Program-made: the position numbers and the translations under genes | The notes under the pieces: generated by a model | What the model was told of the DNA's origin: nothing | Databases searched by the model: none | The model's input: the letters and a program-made list of their open reading frames with translations, nothing else | Assembly: GCA_021785405.1 (NCBI GenBank) | Contig: JAJYFF010000003.1 | Location: 1 to 64,000, forward strand | Direction: 5' to 3' | DNA length: 64,000 nucleotides | Source of the DNA: Pseudomonadota bacterium | GTDB taxonomy: Bacteria; Pseudomonadota; Gammaproteobacteria; Steroidobacterales; Steroidobacteraceae | Shown here: piece after piece, positions 39,151 through 47,892 of the stretch | Layout of the letters: every line of letters starts with the position of its first letter | Numbering within the stretch: position 1 is the stretch's first letter

Positions 39151-39756
39151 TCAGCGCAGCGAGCCGGCGGCGCTCACGCCGTGCGCCCCGTTCGGCGGCA
39201 GCGCCTGCAACACCTCGCCGCGTAGCGTGTAGTCGCTGCCGCTCAGTTGGTAGGGGACGCAGGTGATGTTCTTCGTCACCGAACGCGTGGTGAACATCGG
39301 CAGGATCTGATCGGCGAATTCCTCGACCAGTTCGCAATCGCCGACGCTCATGTCGCGAAACGCGTCGGGAACGATCTTGAACGGCACGAAACCGGCGTCG
39401 ACCGGCGCGAGGTCGCCGTCGCGACGCGGCTTCTGCGCCGCGTCCAGCAACGCCGGCGCGAAGAAGCGGATGCTCAAGCTCGGACCGATCGAGTTCGGGC
39501 CCGCGGGCCGACCGTATTCCGGACAGCCGACCCCGACGATGTGCAATCGCGCGCGCGCGCCGAGCATGGTCATGATCGCCCGGACCTTGTCGATCAAGCC
39601 GTCGCAGGAGTAGCTCGAAGTGCGGCCGAGATAAGTGAACTCGACCCGGTGTTCCTGCCAGACGGCCCGAATCGGCACGCCGGAGGCGGCCAATGCGCGC
39701 CCGCCGACGAGCGCCAGCAGCAACCCGAGCACCGGGCTCGCTTTCGAACACCGCAT
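39151..39756 (-). CDS. Secreted protein of unknown function
   Basis: A 201-residue protein with a signal peptide (hydrophobic residues 8-20, cleavage after ALAA). The mature part has four or so Cys (SYSCDGL, GVGCPEYG, GDCELVEEF, NITCVPYQ) that could form disulfides, and no motif I recognise. The ATG at 39756 has GGAG at good spacing; an upstream ATG would give a less typical signal. It stands alone, convergent with apaH and divergent from nbaC. Homologues are likely in related gammaproteobacteria, but I cannot name a family. Confidence 0.8.
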   Translation of the reverse strand: MRCSKASPVLGLLLALVGGRALAASGVPIRAVWQEHRVEFTYLGRTSSYSCDGLIDKVRAIMTMLGARARLHIVGVGCPEYGRPAGPNSIGPSLSIRFFAPALLDAAQKPRRDGDLAPVDAGFVPFKIVPDAFRDMSVGDCELVEEFADQILPMFTTRSVTKNITCVPYQLSGSDYTLRGEVLQALPPNGAHGVSAAGSLR

Positions 39757-39839
39757 ACGAACTCCGTCCGACTTCCGGGCCGATCGACTCACCTGCAGGA
39801 TCTGACCGCCGCGTGCGCTCCGAAGTTTCCCATCACCGG

Positions 39840-39845
39840 TATAAT
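39840..39845 (+). promoter_or_regulatory. -10 hexamer TATAAT, 6 nt before nbaC
   Basis: A perfect TATAAT followed by TCCGCG and the nbaC ATG. The spacing and spacer are almost identical to prfA (TATAAT-CCGCGC-ATG). Predicts a leaderless mRNA for the kynurenine operon. Confidence 0.65.
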
Positions 39846-39851
39846 TCCGCG

Positions 39852-40370
39852 ATGGTCATTGCCCCGCCTTTCGACGTCGTCCGGTGGATCGAGCGGAACC
39901 GGGCGCAATTGCGGCCGCCGGTCGGCAACAAGCTGCTGTTCGAGCACAGCGAGTTCATCGTGATGGCCGTCGGCGGCCCGAACCGGCGCAAGGACTTCCA
40001 CCACGACCCGGGCGAGGAGCTGTTCTACCAGGTCCAGGGCGACATCGTGCTGCGCACGATCCAGGACGGGCGCTTCGTCGACGTTCCGATTCGCGAGGGC
40101 GAGATCTTCCTCCTGCCGGCGGAGGTCCCGCATTCGCCGCAGCGGCCTGCGGATACGATCGGCGTCGTGGTCGAACGCCGCCGCCGGCCCGACGAGCTCG
40201 ACGGCTTCTCTTGGTACTGCGAACAATGCGGCCACCGCCTGCTGCTGGAGCGCGTCCCGGTCCGGAACATCGAGACCGAACTGCCCGCGATCTTCTCGCG
40301 ATTCTATTCCAACATTCAACTACGCACCTGCCGAGCCTGCGGCGCCGTGCTGCCGGCGCCGCCGGCATGA
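39852..40370 (+). CDS. nbaC: 3-hydroxyanthranilate 3,4-dioxygenase
   Basis: Opens 3-hydroxyanthranilate to the precursor of quinolinate. The 172-residue cupin has the Fe(II) ligands His50, Glu56 and His94 (FHHDPGEE, VPHSP), and a C-terminal rubredoxin-like iron site with C122xxC125 and C159xxC162, as in bacterial HAAO. It starts the nbaC-kynU-kmo operon; each gene overlaps the next by four bases. Substrate for it is made by KynU and Kmo encoded downstream. Confidence 0.96.
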   Translation: MVIAPPFDVVRWIERNRAQLRPPVGNKLLFEHSEFIVMAVGGPNRRKDFHHDPGEELFYQVQGDIVLRTIQDGRFVDVPIREGEIFLLPAEVPHSPQRPADTIGVVVERRRRPDELDGFSWYCEQCGHRLLLERVPVRNIETELPAIFSRFYSNIQLRTCRACGAVLPAPPA

Positions 40371-41626
40371 CGGCGGGGGACGCGGCGGCGCTCGACGCGC
40401 GCGACCCGCTCGCGCCGTTCGCGGCGGAATTCCACCACCCGCTCGACGCGGCCGGCGGCCGCGCGATCTACCTGTGCGGCCACTCGCTCGGCCTGCAACC
40501 GCGGGCGGCGGCCGCCTGCGTCGAGCGCGAACTCGCGGTCTGGCGGGACCGGGCGGTCCTCGGTCACCACGAGGGGGCGCGGCCCTGGATTCGGTATCAC
40601 GAACGATTCGCAACGGCGCTCGGGGAACTCTGCGGCGCGATGCCGACCGAGGTCGTCGCGATGAATTCGCTGACCGTGAACCTGCACCTGATGCTGGTGA
40701 GCTTCTTCCAGCCGACGCCGGCCAGGAACCGGATACTGATCGAGCGGCCCGCGTTCCCATCGGATCGCTATGCGGTCGCGTCCCAGCTCGCGTTCCACGG
40801 GCTCGACCCGGACGCTCACCTGATCGAGGTCGCGCCGCGCGCCGGCGAGGACTGCCTGCGGACCGAGGATCTCCTCGCCGCGATCGAGCGAAACGGCGAA
40901 CAGCTCGCGCTCGTGCTGTTGCCCGGCGTGCAATACCTCACCGGTCAGTGCCTCGACGTCGCGCCGATCGCCGCGGCCGCGCACGCGAGCGGCGCCCGGA
41001 TCGGGCTCGACCTCGCGCACGCGATCGGCAATACGCCGCTGCGCCTGCACGACTGGGACGTCGACTTCGCGGTGTGGTGCAGTTACAAGTACCTGAACGG
41101 CGGCCCGGGCGCGATCGGTGGCTGCTTCGTGCACGAACGGCACGCCCGACGCATCGATCTGCCGCGCTTCGCCGGTTGGTGGGGACACGACCCGGCAACG
41201 CGCTTCGCGATGCCGGCGGATTTCGCGCCGATCGCGGGAGCCCAGGGCTGGCAGCTCAGCAACCCGCCGGTGCTCGCGGCGGCGCCGCTCCTCGCCTCGC
41301 TCGATCTGTTCCAACGCGCGGGTGTCGGGCGCCTGCGGGCGAAGTCCCTCGAGTTGACCGCGACCCTGCGCCGCTCGCTCGAGGAACTGCTGCCGCGGGA
41401 GCGGCTCGAGATCCTGACGCCGCGCGACCCGGCCGCGCACGGGTGCCAGCTCAGCCTGCGCCTGCGCCCGGGCGGCCGTCGCGCGTTCGAGCGACTCACC
41501 GCCGCGGGCGTCATCGCCGATTGGCGCGAACCCGACGTGCTGCGGCTCGCGCCGACGCCGGCCTACAACTCGTTCAGTGACGTGCGCCGCGCGGCGATCG
41601 CGCTCGCGGACGCCGTCCGGTCGTGA
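40367..41626 (+). CDS. kynU: Kynureninase
   Basis: A 419-residue PLP enzyme that cleaves (3-hydroxy)kynurenine to (3-hydroxy)anthranilate and Ala. The Schiff-base Lys241 lies in CSYKYLNGGPG, and the CGHSLGLQP start and HEGARPW segment match the family. ATG at 40367 overlaps nbaC (ATGA). Confidence 0.97.
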   Translation: MTAGDAAALDARDPLAPFAAEFHHPLDAAGGRAIYLCGHSLGLQPRAAAACVERELAVWRDRAVLGHHEGARPWIRYHERFATALGELCGAMPTEVVAMNSLTVNLHLMLVSFFQPTPARNRILIERPAFPSDRYAVASQLAFHGLDPDAHLIEVAPRAGEDCLRTEDLLAAIERNGEQLALVLLPGVQYLTGQCLDVAPIAAAAHASGARIGLDLAHAIGNTPLRLHDWDVDFAVWCSYKYLNGGPGAIGGCFVHERHARRIDLPRFAGWWGHDPATRFAMPADFAPIAGAQGWQLSNPPVLAAAPLLASLDLFQRAGVGRLRAKSLELTATLRRSLEELLPRERLEILTPRDPAAHGCQLSLRLRPGGRRAFERLTAAGVIADWREPDVLRLAPTPAYNSFSDVRRAAIALADAVRS

Positions 41627-43008
41627 GCGACGCGCGGCCGTCGGCCACGCTCGTCGGCGCCGGGCCGACGGGTTCGTTGCTCGCGATCCTGTTGCGGCGC
41701 CGGGGATTTCGCGTCGTCGTCTACGAGGCCCGGCCCGATCCGCGCCGGCACCCCGAGGCGCCCGGCCGCTCGATCAACCTGGCGCTCGCGGCGCGCGGGA
41801 CTCGCGCGCTCGAGCGGGTCGGACTGCTCGACGCGCTGCGCGCGGGCCTCGTGCCGATGCGTGGGCGCTTCGTGCATCCGCGCGACGGCCACGCCGCGCT
41901 GCAGCCGTACGGGACGCGGGCGGACGAGACGATCTACTCGATCTCCCGCGCGACGCTCGGCCACCGGCTCCTCGAGGTGGCGATCGCCGAGTACGGGGTC
42001 GAGGTGCACTTCGAGCATCGGCTGGAGACGATCGACTGGCGCACCGGTCACGCGGTGATTCGCGATGCCGGCGACCGCCGGATCGACGTGCCGATGCGGC
42101 CGCTGATCGCTTGCGACGGCGCGGGTTCGCGCGCGCGCCGATGCCTCGCCGACGCGCACCGGATCGAGGTGTGCGAGGAGCCGCTCGAACACGGGTACAA
42201 GGAACTGTCGATCCCCCCGACCGCCGACGGTGCCGCGGCGCTGCCGCGCGAAGCGCTGCACATCTGGCCCCGCGGAGACCACATGCTGATCGCGCTGCCG
42301 AACGACGACGGCAGCTTCACCGCGACGCTGTTCCTGCGGCGCCGCGGCTCGCCGAGCTTCGAGAGCCTCGCCGACGAGCGCCGATTCGCCGAGTTCTTCG
42401 ATGCCGGGTTTGCAGACGTGGCCCCGCTGATGCCGCGATCCCGCGTCGAATGGCGCGATCGTCCGGTCGGGTACCTCGGCACCGTCCGGACGGCACCCTG
42501 GCATCACCGCGACCAGGTGGTCCTGGTGGGCGACGCCGCGCACGCGCTCGTGCCGTTCCACGGCCAGGGAATGAACTGCTGCTTCGAGGACTGCCTCGCG
42601 CTCGACGAGTGCATCGCGGCGCATGGGGACTGGGAGTCCCGGTTCGCGGCCTTCTACGCGCTGCGCAAACCGAACGCCGACGCGATCGCGGCGATGTCGC
42701 TCGAGAACTACGCGGAGATGCGGGCGAAGGTCGTGGATCCGCGGTTCCAGATACAGAACGCGCTCGCGCACGAGCTCGAGCGCCGGCTGCCGGATCGCTT
42801 CATCCCGCGCTACTCGATGGTGATGTTCCATCCGGAGATCCCCTACCGGGTCGCCGAGCGCCGCGGCCGGATCCAGGCCGAGGTGCTGGCCGCGCTCACG
42901 GCCGACGCGTCGAGCCTCGCGGACGTCGACCTCGACGCCGCGACGCGCCTCGTCGCAGCGCGCTTCGCGCCGATCGCTCAGGATCTCTCGAGCGTCACGA
43001 ACGTGTAG
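41623..43008 (+). CDS. kmo: Kynurenine 3-monooxygenase
   Basis: A 461-residue FAD hydroxylase converting kynurenine to 3-hydroxykynurenine. It has the Rossmann GxGxxG (GAGPTGSLLA) near residue 12, the Kmo segment RSINLALAARG and the FAD GD motif VGDAAHALVPFHGQGMN. The GTG at 41623 overlaps kynU (GTGA). The last 31 bases overlap the convergent folA gene. The enzymes for tryptophan dioxygenase and formylkynurenine hydrolysis are not in this window. Confidence 0.97.
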   Translation: MSDARPSATLVGAGPTGSLLAILLRRRGFRVVVYEARPDPRRHPEAPGRSINLALAARGTRALERVGLLDALRAGLVPMRGRFVHPRDGHAALQPYGTRADETIYSISRATLGHRLLEVAIAEYGVEVHFEHRLETIDWRTGHAVIRDAGDRRIDVPMRPLIACDGAGSRARRCLADAHRIEVCEEPLEHGYKELSIPPTADGAAALPREALHIWPRGDHMLIALPNDDGSFTATLFLRRRGSPSFESLADERRFAEFFDAGFADVAPLMPRSRVEWRDRPVGYLGTVRTAPWHHRDQVVLVGDAAHALVPFHGQGMNCCFEDCLALDECIAAHGDWESRFAAFYALRKPNADAIAAMSLENYAEMRAKVVDPRFQIQNALAHELERRLPDRFIPRYSMVMFHPEIPYRVAERRGRIQAEVLAALTADASSLADVDLDAATRLVAARFAPIAQDLSSVTNV

Positions 43009-43493
43009 TCGAAGCTGTGCCGCTCGTCGCGGCGCCGCGATTCGCGGAACGTCTCCCGCCATTCGCCGCCGCGCCATGCGTCGAAGGTCGCGTCCCCGTC
43101 GGCGATGTGTGCGTGCACGATCGTCAGGTGGATGCGCGTCGCCCGTGCAACGCACAGTCGGAAGATCTCGGCGCCGCCGATCACCATCAGCGGCCGCCCC
43201 GGCAGCGCCGCGCGGTCCGCCTCCTCGAGATCGTGCACCACGATGGCGCCCGCGACGGCGAAGTCCGCGCGACGCGACAGGATCAGGTTGCGGCGGTCCG
43301 GCAGCGCGCGCCCGATCGACTCGTAGGTCTTGCGGCCCATCAGCACGGTGCCGCCGACCGTGAGGGCCTTGAATCGGCGCAGATCCTCCGGCAGGCGCCA
43401 CGGCAACGCGTTGTCGCGGCCGATCACGTCGTTCTCGGACACCGCGACGACGAACTCGATCGGCGGCGCGGCGGCGATCACGCGTCCCGGCAT
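42978..43493 (-). CDS. folA: Dihydrofolate reductase
   Basis: A 171-residue DHFR. The core VVAVSENDVIGRDNALPWRLPEDLRRFK, MGRKTYESIGRALPDR and VIGGAEIF are complete. The ATG at 43493 lies inside the lysR end; a GTG at 43481 overlaps the lysR stop by four bases and could be the real start. Together with thyA upstream it forms a thymidylate-folate pair, as in the pseudomonad lgt-thyA-folA cluster. Confidence 0.95.
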   Translation of the reverse strand: MPGRVIAAAPPIEFVVAVSENDVIGRDNALPWRLPEDLRRFKALTVGGTVLMGRKTYESIGRALPDRRNLILSRRADFAVAGAIVVHDLEEADRAALPGRPLMVIGGAEIFRLCVARATRIHLTIVHAHIADGDATFDAWRGGEWRETFRESRRRDERHSFDYTFVTLERS

Positions 43494-44368
43494 TGCGCGA
43501 CGATCCATTCGGTCAGCTCCCGCAGATCCGCCCGATCGCCGTCCTCGGGCCGCTGCAGGATCACGTAGTTCTCGTTCGTCTCGAGCTCCGCATCGAACAG
43601 CTTGACGAGGCCTCCGGCCGAGAACCGGTCGGCGCTGAGCCGCGCCGGCACGAGTCCGACCCCGATCCCCTGCTCGGCGGCGAGCACGACCGCCGACATC
43701 GTGTCGAGTCGGACCAGGCGATTCGGCTGGATCGGCTCGATCCCGAGTCCGTGGGCCCACCGCTCCCAGGCTTCGCGCCGCTCCTCGTGGACGAGCAGGG
43801 TCTTGCCGTTCAAGTCCGCGTATCGGGTGATCGGATTGTCGATCAGGAACGCCGGCGAACAGGCGACGATGAAGCTCTGCGCGAACAGTTCGTGCACGGT
43901 GAGCCCCTCCCACGGTCCGGCGCCGACGACGATCGACAGATCGGCCTCCGCCGGGTGGGTCCTCGCCGCCGACAGGCTCGTCTCGATGCGGATATCGGTG
44001 TGTTCGTGCGCCTGCGAGAACGACGCGAGCCGCGGTAGCAGCATCTCGTTCGCGAAGAACGGCGGTACGTTCAGGCGGATGATGGTCCGTCCGTACCGCA
44101 TCTGCAGCTGCTCGGTGACCGACTCCAGCTTCGCGAAGATCTCGTTCAAGTGCTCGAGGTAATGCGCGCCGGCGTCGGTGAGATCGAGGGTGCGCACGCC
44201 GCGTGCGCCGCGCTCGAACAAGGTCACCCCGAGTTGCTGCTCGAGGGCCTTGATCTGGTGGCTGACCGCGGACGGCGTCACGTACAGTTCCTCGGCCGCG
44301 GCCTTGAAGCTCTGGAGCTTCGCGGCGACCTGGAAGGTCTTCAGGAATTTCAGCGACGGCAGGCGCAT
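43478..44368 (-). CDS. LysR-family transcriptional regulator (GcvA-like)
   Basis: A 296-residue LTTR with an N-terminal winged helix-turn-helix (residues 4-62: SLKFLKTFQVAAKLQSFKAAAEELYVTPSAVSHQIKALE) and a periplasmic-binding-like effector domain. The MRLPSLKFLKTF start and overall pattern resemble GcvA and the AmpR group. AAGGA lies before the ATG. It is inserted between thyA/SET and folA and may not regulate them. The divergent-facing kmo operon is not close enough to point to a target. Confidence 0.9.
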   Translation of the reverse strand: MRLPSLKFLKTFQVAAKLQSFKAAAEELYVTPSAVSHQIKALEQQLGVTLFERGARGVRTLDLTDAGAHYLEHLNEIFAKLESVTEQLQMRYGRTIIRLNVPPFFANEMLLPRLASFSQAHEHTDIRIETSLSAARTHPAEADLSIVVGAGPWEGLTVHELFAQSFIVACSPAFLIDNPITRYADLNGKTLLVHEERREAWERWAHGLGIEPIQPNRLVRLDTMSAVVLAAEQGIGVGLVPARLSADRFSAGGLVKLFDAELETNENYVILQRPEDGDRADLRELTEWIVAQCRDA

Positions 44369-44399
44369 CGTCCGGTCCTTCGGCGCGCGGTCGCGCGCC

Positions 44400-44900
44400 T
44401 CAGCGCCGCCGCGTCTTGGCGGCCTGGCGCGGCCGGCGCGCGGGACGCTTGCGTGCGCGCGGCGGGGGCGGGGGCACGAGCATCGTGCCTCGGCAGCCTT
44501 CGGCTCCGCAACGACACGCGAAGATCTCGTCGACGTTCGGCGCATCGTCCGGGTCGCGCTCGATCTGATAGTCGTAGCTGAGCTCCTCGCCCGCGGCGAT
44601 CGTCCGGATCGCCTCGATGAAGATGCGGCCACGTTCGACGGAGCTCTCGCAGTTCGGCTCGCAGGCATGATTGATGTACCGCGCCTCGTTGCCGCCGACG
44701 CCGCCGTCGATCACCGTGCGCGAGTCGACCGTGAACAGGAACGTATGGTTGTCGTCGTCGGCCTTGTGCGCGTAGCGCGCGTCGGCCTCGGCGTGCGAGA
44801 CGCGTTCGCCGATGTATTCCATGACCTTGGTGCCCTTGCGGATCCGGCGCAGCGCGAACACGCCGCGGCCGTGGATCGGCGAATCGCGCACGACGACCAT
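44400..44900 (-). CDS. SET-domain protein lysine methyltransferase-like
   Basis: A SET-domain protein of 166 residues from the ATG at 44900 (an ATG at 44951 would add 17 residues but overlap thyA). It contains the SET N-motif SPIHGRGVFALR, the YINHACEPNC pseudoknot motif, GEELSYDY and a post-SET zinc motif CRCGAEGC. All catalytic elements of a SET methyltransferase are present, so it is probably active on a lysine. The C-terminus is Pro- then Arg-rich. The substrate is unknown. It lies between thyA and lysR in a conserved lgt-thyA-folA region. Confidence 0.88.
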   Translation of the reverse strand: MVVVRDSPIHGRGVFALRRIRKGTKVMEYIGERVSHAEADARYAHKADDDNHTFLFTVDSRTVIDGGVGGNEARYINHACEPNCESSVERGRIFIEAIRTIAAGEELSYDYQIERDPDDAPNVDEIFACRCGAEGCRGTMLVPPPPPRARKRPARRPRQAAKTRRR

Positions 44901-44914
44901 CGGGGCGCGCCGCG

Positions 44915-45709
44915 TCAAACGGCGATCGGCGCTGGGATCGCGGGGTGGCATTGGTAATCCGACACGGAAAAATCCTCGAACTCATAATCGAACAACGTCG
45001 CCGGCTTGCGGTTCAACCGCAGGCGCGGCAATGGATACGGCTCCCGGCGCAGCTGCTCCTCGACGCCGGCGACGTGGTTCAGGTAGACGTGGCAATCACC
45101 GCCGGTCCAGATGAACTCGCCGGGCTCGAAGCCGCACTGCGCCGCGACCATGTGCGTGAGCAACGCGTAGGACGCGATGTTGAAGGGCACGCCGAGGAAC
45201 GCGTCGGCGCTGCGCTGATAGAGCTGGCACGACAGCCGGCCGCGCGCGACGTGGAACTGGAACAACGCGTGGCACGGCGCGAGCGCCATCGCCTCGAGTT
45301 CGCCGACGTTCCAGGCGCTCACGAGGATGCGTCGCGAATCCGGATCGGTACGCAGCGTGTCCACGACCCGCGCGATCTGGTCGACGTGGCGGCCGTCCGC
45401 GGTCGGCCAGCTGCGCCACTGGCGTCCGTAGACCGGCCCGAGGTTGCCTTGCGCGTCGGCCCATTCGTCCCAGATCGTGACGCCGTGATCGTGCAGGTAT
45501 TGCACGTTCGTGTCGCCGCGCAGGAACCACAGCAGCTCGTGGATGATCGAGCGCAGGTGCAATCGCTTCGTGGTCACCAGCGGAAAGCCCGCGCCGAGAT
45601 CGAACCGCATCTGATAACCGAACACGCTCAGCGTGCCGGTCCCCGTCCGGTCGGATTTACGGGCGCCCGTCTGCAGGATGTGGCGCAGGAAGTCGAGGTA
45701 TTGCCGCAT
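44915..45709 (-). CDS. thyA: Thymidylate synthase
   Basis: Makes dTMP from dUMP using methylene-tetrahydrofolate. The 264-residue protein is full length with catalytic Cys146 in [12 protein letters not shown], the [18 protein letters not shown] start and the terminal IPAPIAV. It follows lgt by 13 bases. Confidence 0.98.
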   Translation of the reverse strand: MRQYLDFLRHILQTGARKSDRTGTGTLSVFGYQMRFDLGAGFPLVTTKRLHLRSIIHELLWFLRGDTNVQYLHDHGVTIWDEWADAQGNLGPVYGRQWRSWPTADGRHVDQIARVVDTLRTDPDSRRILVSAWNVGELEAMALAPCHALFQFHVARGRLSCQLYQRSADAFLGVPFNIASYALLTHMVAAQCGFEPGEFIWTGGDCHVYLNHVAGVEEQLRREPYPLPRLRLNRKPATLFDYEFEDFSVSDYQCHPAIPAPIAV

Positions 45710-45722
45710 CGGCCGACGGCGG

Positions 45723-46580
45723 CTATCGGCCGTCGACCGGGACGAGATTGCCGCTCGGCGTGTTGCGCCGATACGCGTAGATCATCAACGCGGTACCGAT
45801 CAAGAACATCGGGAACGTCAACACCATCCCCATGGTGAGCCAGCCGCCGTACAGGTATCCGAGTTGCGGATCGGGCAGACGCACCCACTCGACCGAAAAT
45901 CTGGCGATCCCGTAGACGATCAGGAACAGCGCGCTCGGCGCGAGCCGCGGGCGCGGTTTCTTCGTGTAATTCCACAGGATCAGGAACAACACGAGCCCTT
46001 CGAGCAGCGCCTCGTACAGTTGCGACGGATGGCGGCCGATCAATACGCCCTGCGCGTTCGGCACGCCGAAGGCCCAGGGCAGATTGGTCGGCTTGCCCCA
46101 CAACTCGCCGTTGATGAAATTGCCGAGACGGCCGGCCATCAACCCGATCCCGGGGAGCGGCGCGAGGAAGTCGAACACGTCGATGGCGCGCTTCGCCTTC
46201 GCGCGAGCGAACAGGATCGCGGCGACCATCACGCCGGTGAGCCCGCCGTGGAACGACATGCCGCCGTCCCAGATGCGGAACACGTTGATCCAGTCCCGCG
46301 GCGTCGTGCCGCGTCCGTAGATCACTTCGTTCCCGTAGAAGATGCACCAGCCGAGACGGCCGCCGACGATCACGCCGATCGCGCAGTAGAAGATCAGATC
46401 GTCGATGTCGATCGCCTTCCAGGTCGAGCCCGGCCGGCTCGCACGATAGCGGGCGAGGCCCCACGCGGCGGCGAAGCCGACGAGGTACATGATGCCGTAC
46501 CAATGCACCTGCAGCGGCCCGATGCCGTCGATGGGCCCGATCGAGAATGCGATCGGGTCGATGTGCGGGTAGATGATCAT
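45723..46580 (-). CDS. lgt: Prolipoprotein diacylglyceryl transferase
   Basis: An inner-membrane enzyme of 285 residues with about seven helices that adds diacylglyceryl to the lipobox Cys of prolipoproteins (such as LolB and RlpA here). Conserved pieces are [22 protein letters not shown] and the signature [13 protein letters not shown]. The ATG at 46580 is eight bases after TACACT, a possible leaderless start. It heads the lgt-thyA-SET-lysR-folA set. Confidence 0.97.
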   Translation of the reverse strand: MIIYPHIDPIAFSIGPIDGIGPLQVHWYGIMYLVGFAAAWGLARYRASRPGSTWKAIDIDDLIFYCAIGVIVGGRLGWCIFYGNEVIYGRGTTPRDWINVFRIWDGGMSFHGGLTGVMVAAILFARAKAKRAIDVFDFLAPLPGIGLMAGRLGNFINGELWGKPTNLPWAFGVPNAQGVLIGRHPSQLYEALLEGLVLFLILWNYTKKPRPRLAPSALFLIVYGIARFSVEWVRLPDPQLGYLYGGWLTMGMVLTFPMFLIGTALMIYAYRRNTPSGNLVPVDGR

Positions 46581-46588
46581 GGGGCCGC

Positions 46589-46594
46589 AGTGTA
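46589..46594 (-). promoter_or_regulatory. -10 hexamer TACACT, 8 nt before lgt
   Basis: On the minus strand TACACT is followed by GCGGCCCC and the lgt ATG. Spacing is at the long end of the leaderless pattern. Confidence 0.45.
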
Positions 46595-46626
46595 CCCCAG
46601 GGCGAGTGCTCCGGAGAACCGGTGCT

Positions 46627-47838
46627 TCAGTCGAACGGCGCGTCGACCCGGCAGAAGAACGCCTTCAGATAGCGGGTCTCCGGGATCGCCGGATGCACCG
46701 GGTGATCGGGCCCCTGCCCGCCCGACTCGAGCACTTGCAGGCGCCGACCGCTTCCCCGGGCCGCCTTCGCGATCGCCTCCTGCAGGTCGCCGGCGCCGAG
46801 GTGATGCGAGCAGGAGCACGACACCAGCACGCCGTCGGGCGCGAGCACGCCGATCGCGGCCTGGTTCAGCCGGCGGTAGGCGGCTTGGGCCTTCGGGAGA
46901 TCCTTCTTGCGCTTCGCGAACGCCGGCGGATCGACGATGACCACGTCGAAGCGCTCGCGATCGGCGGCGAGCGCCGCGAGCACGTCGAACGCGTCGCCTT
47001 TGAGCGTGCGCACCCGATGGCCGTTGCGTTCGGCGTTCTCTGCGGCGAACCGCAACGCGTCCGCCGATGCGTCGACGCACAGCACGTCCGCGGCGCCGGC
47101 GCGCGCGGCCCTCACGCCCCAGGCGCCGACGTAGCTGAACACGTCGAGGACCCGCGCGCCCGGGCGCACGTACTTGGCGAGCGCGGCGCGATTCGCCGCC
47201 TGATCGTAGAACCAGCCCGTCTTCTGCCCCTCGCGCACGGGCGTCCGGAACTCGAGCCCCGCCTCGATCACGCGCGCGACCTCCGGGAACGCCGTGCCGG
47301 CCGACTCGACGTAGAGCGGCAAGCCCTCGAGTTCTCGCGTCGCGCCGTCGTTCTTGTAGAGCACCGTCTCGATGCCGACCGCCGCGAACAACGCCGCTTG
47401 CAGCGCCGGACGCAGCCGCTCCATCCCCGCGGTGCCGATCTGCACGACGCAGGCGGCACCGAATCGGTCGATCACGACGCCGGGCAGGCCGTCGGCTTCG
47501 CCGTGCACCCATCGATAATACGGGCCGTCGTACAGGCGCTCGCGCAGCGCGAGCGCACGGCGCAGCCGCTGCGCGAACCAGGCTTCGTCCGGCACGGTCA
47601 CGGTCTCGAGGAGCCGCGCGCAGATCAGCGAGCGCGGATTCACGTAGGCGAGCCCGAGGGGCCGATCGTTGTGCGCGAGCACGCGCGCGAGATCGCCGGG
47701 TGCGAATCGCGACAGCGGCGTCTGCCCGGTGTCGACTTCGTTGCTGAACACCCACAGGTGGCCGGCGTGCAGGCGTCGATCCTCGCCGCGCTTCAGGCGC
47801 AAGACGGGCAGTGGGGCGGCGCGTTCGGTCGTGGGCAT
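46627..47838 (-). CDS. rlmI: 23S rRNA (cytosine-C5) methyltransferase RlmI-like
   Basis: A 403-residue class I SAM methyltransferase with an N-terminal PUA domain (LRLKRGEDRRLHAGHLWVFSNE), the EEHI-like linker and the catalytic domain with KTGWFYDQAANR, LDVFSYVGAWG and VIVDPPAFAKRKKD. E. coli RlmI modifies C1962 of 23S rRNA. The frame extends far upstream without stops, but homology starts at the ATG at 47838. It is divergent from yyaL. Confidence 0.95.
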   Translation of the reverse strand: MPTTERAAPLPVLRLKRGEDRRLHAGHLWVFSNEVDTGQTPLSRFAPGDLARVLAHNDRPLGLAYVNPRSLICARLLETVTVPDEAWFAQRLRRALALRERLYDGPYYRWVHGEADGLPGVVIDRFGAACVVQIGTAGMERLRPALQAALFAAVGIETVLYKNDGATRELEGLPLYVESAGTAFPEVARVIEAGLEFRTPVREGQKTGWFYDQAANRAALAKYVRPGARVLDVFSYVGAWGVRAARAGAADVLCVDASADALRFAAENAERNGHRVRTLKGDAFDVLAALAADRERFDVVIVDPPAFAKRKKDLPKAQAAYRRLNQAAIGVLAPDGVLVSCSCSHHLGAGDLQEAIAKAARGSGRRLQVLESGGQGPDHPVHPAIPETRYLKAFFCRVDAPFD

Positions 47839-47853
47839 CGAGGGCGATTCGGC

Positions 47854-47859
47854 TATAGT
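47854..47859 (+). promoter_or_regulatory. TATAGT -10-like element between rlmI and yyaL
   Basis: TATAGT on the plus strand, 33 bases before yyaL. The same CTATAG core reads TATAGC on the minus strand, 13 bases or so before the rlmI ATG, so one palindromic core could serve both genes. Confidence 0.4.
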
Positions 47860-47892
47860 GGGAGGGCATTCTAACCGACACGGACCCGCGCG

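Noticed and set aside
43478..43513. Frameshift between lysR and folA
   Set aside because: The overlap is an ordinary coupled junction (GTGA or ATG within the lysR end), and both proteins are full length.
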